Shown one piece after another: positions 1-4,781 of a stretch of DNA of 11,573 bases (position 1 is its first letter; every line of letters starts with the position of its first letter). This DNA is from JBFMDH01 sp044868105 (GTDB taxonomy: Bacteria > Acidobacteriota > Blastocatellia > UBA7656), in assembly GCA_044868105.1 (NCBI GenBank), contig JBIOWC010000922.1, forward strand, positions 1 through 11,573, read 5' to 3'. Position numbers and translations under genes: made by a program. Under the pieces are notes generated by a model. The model ran no database searches. It was given only the letters and a program-made list of their open reading frames with translations, and was not told the DNA's origin.

Positions 1-101
1 AGTCGTTTCGGTCTAACACGCGCAACCATTCTGAGGCAGTGCGATATGGAGGCAAGCCAAAGCTCGTGCCTGATGTCGCATTGCACAGAAAGGAAAACTT
101 T
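1..101. other. Window edge with no recognisable gene
   Basis: Short open frames cross this stretch on both strands, which is expected at a window edge. None has a ribosome binding site or a protein sequence I recognise. No RNA gene or repeat was seen. Confidence 0.5.
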
Positions 102-180
102 AAGGCAAAAGGCAAACGCAAGGGAGCGACAAGCATAACAGTCGCCGATTTACGCTTACCTTTTGCCTTTTTATTTTTTA
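102..180. terminator. Hairpin beyond the DUF3108 gene, possible bidirectional terminator
   Basis: AAGGCAAAAGG at 102-112 is the exact reverse complement of CCTTTTGCCTT at 159-169. The pairing continues inward with mismatches, and a second stem, GCGAC 126-130 with GTCGC 141-145, sits in the loop. On the plus strand the structure is followed at once by a T-rich run (168-180), the usual form of an intrinsic terminator. On the minus strand it lies directly after the DUF3108 stop codon, but the following T tract is weak. It may therefore serve transcripts arriving from both sides. The long loop lowers confidence. Confidence 0.5.
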
Positions 181-986
181 CCGCTCTTCGTGCCGATTGC
201 TGAAATGAGTTCAACGCGCACTTCTCCCCAGGCCGGCGTTGCGGTAATCAGTACCGGAAGCCGTTCGGCGTCGCCCGTCAAATAAATATTCAACCGATAG
301 GGGTCTTTGCCGCTACGATTGGTGCTCGCCGCTTTGGTGGAAACGCGCACCGTATTGAAGTCGCCCATCTTGGTGCCGACTTTCTCGCGCCCTTCTACGG
401 TGACGGTTAAATCGTAAAGTTTGCCGTCTTCAATCAAGGTGAAATTCTGAGTTTTGCCCGGCGTCAAATCAATCATGCGAATGGCGTAAAGCAATGACGC
501 CAAGTCATAGGTGCCTTGCGGAATCTTCAACTCCTTGCCGCCTTCAAGCGTTGCCCGGCCGTTTTGCTGGTCTAAAACCATCACCCCCTGTTCGCGTTTT
601 TTACCGCGCCGCGAATTTTTTTCAGCGCGAAACGGTTGCAAGGTTGTCGCATTCAGGAATGAATCGTAAACATCTTTCACTTTATAAACCACCGCGCTGA
701 CGATGCCCACGGACTCGGCCTGGGCGGTAACGTGATAGGCATCCACCCCATCAACCGCTCGGCGTTCTTTGGTTTCAAGCGTCAGTTCGCCCGCCACGAC
801 AAAGCTTGACCAGGAGACTTCATAAGTTAATTGCTCGCCAACGGCAAACGGCGCTTCTTTAATCGTCGTGGCGCTGGCGGGTTTGCCGTCTTTCGGTTGC
901 GGCGTTTTTTTATCGGCTTGCGCGGTGACCTGAACCAGCAACAATGAACCCAGAATCAGCGCCATAAAGCTCTTTTTGAAATTCAA
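171..986 (-). CDS. Secreted DUF3108 domain protein
   Basis: The product is 271 residues with a clear signal peptide: basic start MNFKKSF, a hydrophobic core, and a likely cut after AQA at residue 24. The rest, about residues 45-265, matches the DUF3108 pattern as I know it. It begins with an APFAVGEQLTYEVSW segment and continues as alternating strands, including a 'YDLASLLYAIR' segment and a 'DAERLPVLITATPAWG' segment near the end. DUF3108 proteins are exported, mostly beta, and have no established biochemical role. I chose the TTG at 984-986 because AGGAG (995-999) lies eight bases upstream and the resulting signal peptide is ideal. The frame stays open to ATG codons at 1064 and 1055, but those lack a good ribosome site and add a second hydrophobic stretch. 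The ATG at 965 would remove the basic n-region. The gene follows the M23 gene after a strong terminator, so it probably has its own promoter. Confidence 0.85.
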   Translation of the reverse strand: MNFKKSFMALILGSLLLVQVTAQADKKTPQPKDGKPASATTIKEAPFAVGEQLTYEVSWSSFVVAGELTLETKERRAVDGVDAYHVTAQAESVGIVSAVVYKVKDVYDSFLNATTLQPFRAEKNSRRGKKREQGVMVLDQQNGRATLEGGKELKIPQGTYDLASLLYAIRMIDLTPGKTQNFTLIEDGKLYDLTVTVEGREKVGTKMGDFNTVRVSTKAASTNRSGKDPYRLNIYLTGDAERLPVLITATPAWGEVRVELISAIGTKSGKK

Positions 987-994
987 TTTTTCAA

Positions 995-999
995 CTCCT
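995..999 (-). promoter_or_regulatory. Ribosome binding site that fixes a TTG start
   Basis: The minus strand reads AGGAG, then eight bases (TTGAAAAA), then TTG. This spacing is optimal and none of the in-frame ATG codons has a comparable site. It supports translation of the DUF3108 protein from TTG at 986. Confidence 0.7.
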
Positions 1000-1105
1000 G
1001 ACAACATGAAAGAGACGGACAGAACCAACCCGCTTGCCTTGGCAACCGTGTTCATCCTGCCCATCTTTGTTGATTAATATTCAAGAATCGGCTTCCGAGC
1101 TGGCC

Positions 1106-1133
1106 GACTCTTTTGACTCAAACACTATAGTGT
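1106..1133. promoter_or_regulatory. Perfect 12-bp palindrome and short direct repeat upstream of the DUF3108 gene
   Basis: ACACTATAGTGT at 1122-1133 is a perfect palindrome. Next to it, GACTC occurs twice (1106-1110 and 1115-1119) separated by TTTT. Both lie between the M23 terminator and the DUF3108 gene, where the promoter of the latter should be. An operator for a dimeric regulator is possible. I could not place a convincing -35/-10 pair around it. Confidence 0.3.
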
Positions 1134-1170
1134 GATGCCCGAAACCGGCTTGCCTGATGCCCAAGGGCAC

Positions 1171-1203
1171 AAAAAAGGCGGGACGCAAATTGCGGTCTCG
1201 CCC
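1171..1203 (-). terminator. Strong intrinsic terminator after the M23 gene
   Basis: On the minus strand GGCG-GAC-GCA pairs with TGC-GTC-CGCC (1177-1202) with one mismatch, one bulge and a tight loop. Six T residues (1176-1171) follow directly. It lies about 28 bases past the M23 stop codon and should separate that gene from the DUF3108 gene. Confidence 0.85.
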
Positions 1204-1230
1204 GGAAGTTAATGCCAAGGAGTTTTAAGC

Positions 1231-2223
1231 TTATTGGTTCGACATTTTGGTCGAAGCGCCGGCGTTATCTTCAACGCGCAGGGTTCGATTTTGAAATTGT
1301 GAAGAGATGGTTTGCGTTTGCACGAAATAGGGCGAATCTTCATCCAGGAAGATAGTCCGCAATGGATGCACCGGTTTGTCATTGATGCGAACTTCATAAT
1401 GCAGGTGCGGCGAAGTCGAACGCCCAGTGCTGCCCGCATAACCGATGATTGAACCGCGCGTGACCTTTAGCCCCACAGCTACATTGAAGCGCGACAGATG
1501 GGCGTAATTTGTCGTGATACCGCCGCCGTGGTCAACCGTCACCATATAGCCATAACCGTTATGCCAGCTTGCAAATTTCACAACGCCCGCCTGACTGGCG
1601 CACACCGGGTCGCCCCAGGTCGCTTTGAGGTCCAGGCCCGAATGAAATTTTGCCTGTCCGGTAAACGGGTCTATGCGATAACCGAAGGTGCTGCCAACGC
1701 GCACGGTACTCGCCAGCACCGGTTGTTCAACATATTTGGTGCCCGGCGCCGGGTTCGGACTCGCGTTGTTGTTTGCGGCAACCGTACCACTCATGGTTTC
1801 CGGTTTGATGACTTCAACCTTGGGCGTGCCGCTGGGCGCCGTCGGAGCGCCTTTAACCGCCTTGCCATCTTCATCGGAGTGCTGCTCATCTGAATAGCTT
1901 TGCACCATGGTTAGCGAGGAAGGTGAATTGGCCGCCGCCGCCGGAATGGTCACCACATCGCCTTTTTGTTTGATGACAATTGGCGCGGGCGGCAACACCG
2001 CGTTGGCGGGAAGCACGACCGGCGCTGGCAACCCTTGGGGTATTTGCCCGGCCTCTTTGTTGGCTTCGGTCGCCTCTTTCTTTTCACCTGATTTTTGTTC
2101 GGCGCCGACAATTTGATTGGTGCTTTGTTGCGGGTCCCAGTCAACGTAAGCCATCATGGCTCCGGTTGAAAGAAAGAAGATTGAGATGAGTCCAATTAAA
2201 AACCTGATTCTGGCTAATGCCAT
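1231..2223 (-). CDS. M23 (LytM-type) peptidoglycan endopeptidase
   Basis: The product is a 330-residue exported zinc peptidase, predicted to cut peptide cross-links in peptidoglycan in the periplasm. Residues 7-25 form a hydrophobic signal or anchor segment. A Pro/Ala/Ser-rich linker (about 35-165) is followed by the M23 domain (about 170-290). The zinc and catalytic residues are all visible: H194 and D198 in FHSGLD, H242 in NYAHLS, and H273 and H275 in PHLHYEV. The family's intact site is HxxxD plus HxH, so this is probably an active enzyme and not a degenerate activator of the EnvC or NlpD kind. No LysM or coiled-coil region is seen. The ATG start has AAGGAG at 2235-2240. A promoter lies at 2333-2362 and a strong terminator at 1171-1203, so the gene probably forms its own transcript. 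Which cross-link it cuts cannot be told. Confidence 0.93.
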   Translation of the reverse strand: MALARIRFLIGLISIFFLSTGAMMAYVDWDPQQSTNQIVGAEQKSGEKKEATEANKEAGQIPQGLPAPVVLPANAVLPPAPIVIKQKGDVVTIPAAAANSPSSLTMVQSYSDEQHSDEDGKAVKGAPTAPSGTPKVEVIKPETMSGTVAANNNASPNPAPGTKYVEQPVLASTVRVGSTFGYRIDPFTGQAKFHSGLDLKATWGDPVCASQAGVVKFASWHNGYGYMVTVDHGGGITTNYAHLSRFNVAVGLKVTRGSIIGYAGSTGRSTSPHLHYEVRINDKPVHPLRTIFLDEDSPYFVQTQTISSQFQNRTLRVEDNAGASTKMSNQ

Positions 2224-2266
2224 TATAAAAACTTCTCCTTAGTATAAAAACTGCCTCTGGTTGTGA

Positions 2267-2315
2267 GTAAAATTAAAAACCCTTTGTTTGTTCCAAACAT
2301 TTCGAGGCGGGGGTT
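2267..2315 (-). terminator. Terminator-like hairpin in the M23 leader
   Basis: On the minus strand TGTTTG-GAA-CAAACA (2299-2285) is a perfect six-pair hairpin. It is enclosed by AACCC (2315-2311) and GGGTT (2282-2278), and the outer stem runs into TTTTTAATTTT. It lies between the candidate M23 promoter and the start codon, so it may attenuate transcription. It could also be a distant terminator for the gene upstream. Confidence 0.45.
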
Positions 2316-2332
2316 TGTCTTACAGGAGCGCC

Positions 2333-2362
2333 ATTTTATGTATTAACCGCAAAGCTTGTCAA
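2333..2362 (-). promoter_or_regulatory. Candidate sigma-70-type promoter for the M23 gene
   Basis: The minus strand has TTGACA (2362-2357), an 18-base spacer and TAAAAT (2338-2333). The -35 is a perfect match to consensus and the -10 matches five of six. The predicted transcript starts near 2326 and gives a leader of about 100 bases. Confidence 0.55.
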
Positions 2363-2506
2363 TCAGAAGGTCGAAGAAAAATATTGTAAATTTCTTGCGG
2401 CTTGTCACCCAAATTATCGGCGACAACTCATTTTACAGGAAGAGTTTTCTAACCCCTTCCCGACGGTTCGCCCGAAAGCCTTCGGATAGTTTGCAAGCCA
2501 TCTTAA

Positions 2507-4261
2507 TTACCGCTTCGGACAGCCCGGCAAACGAAAAGCGCCGATTCGGGTTGAATAAGTTGCGGCGCCTTTTTTGAGGTAATCCCCGACGTACCAGATG
2601 GTGCAATCATCGTCCGGGTCAATGGCCGTCTGCGTGTAATCTTCCCAACGCATGGCGTTTTGCGCTGCTTCGCCTTCTGCGAGTACGGTTTCGCGCAGGG
2701 TCAACTTGCCCGGCGGGTCATTCGCGGTTCGCCCGGCAAAACGCTGACCGGCGAAGTTTGGCGTGCCGCCGAATGAATAGCCGATACCGATGTTCCCCAG
2801 CCGATCAATCGCCGGGCTGGCCATCCAGCGATAAAAACCATCAGGCGCCAAGGTGCCCTGTTGATAGAGCGCAACGCGGCGGTCTTTGTCGACGCGGAAT
2901 TCGTACCAACGCACGCCACCACCACCCGCCGAGGTATTGACGGAATGAACCGCGACGATGGATTCGCGTTTGCCGATTCGGCGATAGACCAGGCGCGCCA
3001 TAAGCTTGTCGCCTTGAGCATCCAGCCGCGACCCGCTGGCGGGCTGTGGAACACAGTTGGTCAGTTGTCCATCACACAAATAACGATACGGCGCGACGGG
3101 AATTTTTTCAGGTCCTGTGACTTTGGTATTCGCCGGATTTTTCCAATCCACATGAAATTTCCAGACGAATATCCCGTCATCTTCAAAGACCTTTTTTAAT
3201 TGCGTCCCTCCGGCCGCCATCATCAGGTTCGGGGCGCCTTTCGGCGGCAGGTTCTTACCATCAATATCCGCATTATTGAGAAAATTCACCCCGTCAATAA
3301 TCACACATTGTTCGGTTGCCGGTTCACCTTTGAGCATTTTGTCGCGTTCGGCAACACAGGCATGTTTTTGAATCACCTCATCTCCGGTGCTGGTTGGAAT
3401 GTAATACCCGTCCGTCCAGATTGCCGGTCGCGGATAATCGGGAAAAAGCGCCCGCAAAAATTCGTAGCGATAATACGCTCCGAAGGGGTCTGGCCCGGCA
3501 CTAATGGCATAGCACATGGAATAGGGTCCCTGCTCGGCCGGCTGTTGATTGCGCGGCGGCGACTGTCCGGGTTGAACCGGCGGAGCGGGTGGAGGCACGA
3601 AGAGCGCCACCGCTTTGCCAGGTTGTCCCGCCTGCCCCGGCACGCTGAGTTGAGCAGGGTCGCCAGCGCGACCAGGTTGGGGTTGGTCAGGACGCCTGGG
3701 CGCCCGCCGAAAAGTCGGCATCACCACAAGCCAGCGATTCGCCAGTTGGTCATAACGCACAACCGCATCGCCATTATTCATCGCTTCGCAAGCCCCGCCG
3801 AAACCTTTAAAAACGGTGTTGGTCGGCACAGGACCATACAACACTTTACCCGTCGTGGAGAATTGCTTGCCTTGCTTGGTAAAGATTGCCATTCGAGTAT
3901 TGACGATTTGAAAGATATGATTGGGGCCGACGGCAAGACTGTTGTCGGATGGGTTACGCAAGGCGGCCGTGCCTTGCGGCCCTTCAAAGCCGTTGCCAAG
4001 CCCATCGAAACTTGCGACAAGCGTGACGCCCGGACGTTCCCCTTGAGATTTTTGTTCAACGGCTTGGCTGCCCTTTGGCGTAGTCATCACAGGGGGCGGG
4101 GCCGGCGCTGCCGGGTTCTGCATCGCGGGTTCGCGAGTTGGGTTGTCTTGCTTGATGATTAAAGGTGACGAAGAAACTACAAATGGTGAGCGACAAACAA
4201 CCACTAGAGCGAAAACTGTTAAGGCAATAGCGCCTGCTATCATTTGCAATATTATTTTCAT
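2507..4261 (-). CDS. Secreted protein of unknown function with Pro/Gln-rich insert
   Basis: The product is 584 residues. MKIILQMIAGAIALTVFALVV is an export signal; C23 within it lacks a proper lipobox. A Pro-rich stretch follows, then a domain starting near residue 90 with 'NPSDNSLAVGPNHIFQIVN'. Recurring 'hydrophobic strand - D-x-x-G-N/A-x' segments, such as SPAIDRLGNIGIGYS, suggest a beta-propeller-like fold; that is inference. Residues about 184-245 are a Pro/Gln/Gly-rich insert interrupting the domain. Eight cysteines lie after the signal (for example C158, C250, C302, C319 and a CDGQLTNC pair), so disulfides are likely. The protein ends in a 'TRIGAFRLPGCPKR' tail. I recall similar exported proteins from Acidobacteriota but know of no assigned function. 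The ATG at 4261 has GAGGTG seven to twelve bases upstream and gives a proper signal peptide. The frame extends to 4336 but that start would bury the signal. A candidate promoter lies at 4296-4324. Confidence 0.8.
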   Translation of the reverse strand: MKIILQMIAGAIALTVFALVVVCRSPFVVSSSPLIIKQDNPTREPAMQNPAAPAPPPVMTTPKGSQAVEQKSQGERPGVTLVASFDGLGNGFEGPQGTAALRNPSDNSLAVGPNHIFQIVNTRMAIFTKQGKQFSTTGKVLYGPVPTNTVFKGFGGACEAMNNGDAVVRYDQLANRWLVVMPTFRRAPRRPDQPQPGRAGDPAQLSVPGQAGQPGKAVALFVPPPAPPVQPGQSPPRNQQPAEQGPYSMCYAISAGPDPFGAYYRYEFLRALFPDYPRPAIWTDGYYIPTSTGDEVIQKHACVAERDKMLKGEPATEQCVIIDGVNFLNNADIDGKNLPPKGAPNLMMAAGGTQLKKVFEDDGIFVWKFHVDWKNPANTKVTGPEKIPVAPYRYLCDGQLTNCVPQPASGSRLDAQGDKLMARLVYRRIGKRESIVAVHSVNTSAGGGGVRWYEFRVDKDRRVALYQQGTLAPDGFYRWMASPAIDRLGNIGIGYSFGGTPNFAGQRFAGRTANDPPGKLTLRETVLAEGEAAQNAMRWEDYTQTAIDPDDDCTIWYVGDYLKKGAATYSTRIGAFRLPGCPKR

Positions 4262-4295
4262 GTGAGCACCTCGTCTACGGCCGGATGGCCGCGCC

Positions 4296-4324
4296 ACTTT
4301 ATCAACCAAGGCAAGAACTGGCAA
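4296..4324 (-). promoter_or_regulatory. Candidate promoter of the 584-residue secreted protein
   Basis: The minus strand has TTGCCA (4324-4319), a 17-base spacer and TAAAGT (4301-4296). These match consensus at five and four positions. The predicted start near 4289 leaves a leader of roughly 28 bases that includes the GAGGTG ribosome site. The mobile element ends 20 bp upstream of the -35 box. Confidence 0.4.
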
Positions 4325-4335
4325 CTGAACAACCA

Positions 4336-4343
4336 ACCAAACG
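4336..4343. repeat. Left copy of 8-bp target-site duplication
   Basis: ACCAAACG directly abuts the left inverted repeat of the element and is identical to 4615-4622. The identity stops exactly at the element boundary on both sides. Confidence 0.7.
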
Positions 4344-4368
4344 AGTAATGGGTCAGTGTGAAAATAGG
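4344..4368 (+). repeat. Left terminal inverted repeat of the element
   Basis: These 25 bases match the reverse complement of 4591-4614 at 21 positions with one single-base gap. The outer core TGGGTCAGT is identical in both ends. Confidence 0.72.
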
Positions 4369-4448
4369 GGAATGAAAATAATTATCGTTAAAAGAACGGC
4401 GGTCTGTTGTCAGTGATAAGGTCATCTTCTGATGGGGCAGAAAAGACG

Positions 4449-4490
4449 GATGGCGATTTATCCGCCCCAGCCGATGGCGCTTTATCCGCC
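4449..4490. repeat. Pair of 18-bp direct repeats inside the element
   Basis: GATGGCG(A/C)TTTATCCGCC occurs at 4449-4466 and 4473-4490 with one mismatch and a 24-bp period. The pair is enclosed by a 7-bp inverted repeat, AGACGGA at 4444-4450 and TCCGTCT at 4494-4500. Confidence 0.7.
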
Positions 4491-4506
4491 TTTTCCGTCT
4501 AATTCG

Positions 4507-4548
4507 GAGATCACTGTTTACTTGTCCAGAGATCACTGTTTACTGGTC
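4507..4548. repeat. Pair of 20-bp direct repeats inside the element
   Basis: GAGATCACTGTTTACT(T/G)GTC occurs at 4507-4526 and 4529-4548 with one mismatch and a 22-bp period. The 22-bp spacing puts both copies on roughly the same face of the helix, as would suit a DNA-binding protein such as a transposase. Confidence 0.7.
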
Positions 4549-4590
4549 GTTGGGCGGGACTTTCCTTGTTTAGCGCCAACCGCTGGTCAA

Positions 4591-4614
4591 CCTATTTCTT
4601 ACTGACCCACTACT
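4591..4614 (-). repeat. Right terminal inverted repeat of the element
   Basis: This is the 24-base partner of 4344-4368. Differences lie at the fifth base, at two bases after the TGGGTCAGT core, and one missing A in the A run. Confidence 0.72.
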
Positions 4615-4622
4615 ACCAAACG
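4615..4622. repeat. Right copy of 8-bp target-site duplication
   Basis: ACCAAACG directly abuts the right inverted repeat of the element. It forms part of the left arm of the hairpin at 4616-4633. Confidence 0.7.
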
Positions 4623-4633
4623 GCGCTGTTTGG
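4616..4633. other. Small hairpin at the insertion site
   Basis: CCAAAC (4616-4621) and GTTTGG (4628-4633) pair perfectly around GGCGCT. In the DNA before insertion, the minus-strand hairpin would have been followed by TTGGTTGTT. It may once have been a weak terminator for the TamB-TamA gene, whose stop codon lies about 150 bases upstream. The T tract is poor, so this role is uncertain. I see nothing else in 4634-4781. Confidence 0.4.
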
Positions 4634-4781
4634 CGGGGCTGCTAAAAATGAATGCGGGTTAGGTGATAGGCAAGAAAATTCTTTACGCTGCTAGTGGGCT
4701 TCGTGAGAACTCTTCTTGATAATTCAGGCGCTCAGGATATCACGAAAGATTGCTCACAAAGGTCACAACGGGCTGCCTCAA

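Larger units (their letters stand above)
4344..4614. mobile_element. Non-coding MITE-like element with terminal inverted repeats
   Basis: The element is 271 bp. Its left end begins AGTAATGGGTCAGT and its right end, read inward on the other strand, begins AGTAGTGGGTCAGT. The match continues to a shared AAATAGG, for 21 identities over 25 aligned positions with one gap. It is bounded on both sides by the exact 8-bp direct repeat ACCAAACG (4336-4343 and 4615-4622), the form expected of a target-site duplication. No convincing coding frame lies inside, so a transposase would have to act in trans. It carries two pairs of internal direct repeats (4449-4490 and 4507-4548). An 8-bp duplication fits several IS families (for example IS66, IS6, ISL3, IS256). 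Repeated subterminal sites are known from IS21-type ends, but the outer bases do not fit the IS21 TG...CA form. I leave the family open. Confidence 0.75.

Noticed and set aside
2241..2271. TTTACT-N19-TATACT as a promoter directly upstream of the M23 gene
   Set aside because: The spacer is long, and the predicted start site would fall after the AAGGAG ribosome site and remove it from the transcript.
2472..2485. CCGAA-AGCC-TTCGG hairpin as terminator of the secreted-protein gene
   Set aside because: The stem is only five pairs and no T run follows on the minus strand.
2356..2577. 73-residue plus-strand open frame with a basic composition
   Set aside because: It starts at TTG without a ribosome site, overlaps the candidate M23 promoter, and its second part is antisense to the end of the secreted-protein gene.
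3200..4162. 320-residue plus-strand open frame
   Set aside because: It is wholly antisense to the 584-residue secreted-protein gene, which has a signal peptide, ribosome site and sensible composition. The plus frame is Arg/His-rich as shadow frames usually are.
4239..4261. Lipoprotein signal in the 584-residue protein (Cys at residue 23)
   Set aside because: The residues before the cysteine are V-V-V, without the small residue at -1 that signal peptidase II needs.
4258..4536. 92-residue minus-strand open frame starting inside the mobile element
   Set aside because: It begins with GTG within a repeat, crosses the element boundary and the target duplication, and overlaps the start of the secreted-protein gene. 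It has no recognisable protein features.
4449..4548. A short CRISPR array
   Set aside because: There are only two copies of each of two unrelated repeats, the spacers are just 6 and 2 bp, and no cas gene is present.
4344..4614. Assignment of the mobile element to the IS21 family
   Set aside because: Repeated subterminal sites and GGGTCAGT-like motifs brought IS21 ends to mind, but the outermost bases (AGTA...TACT) do not fit TG...CA ends. Moving the boundary to TG removes the perfect 8-bp duplication.
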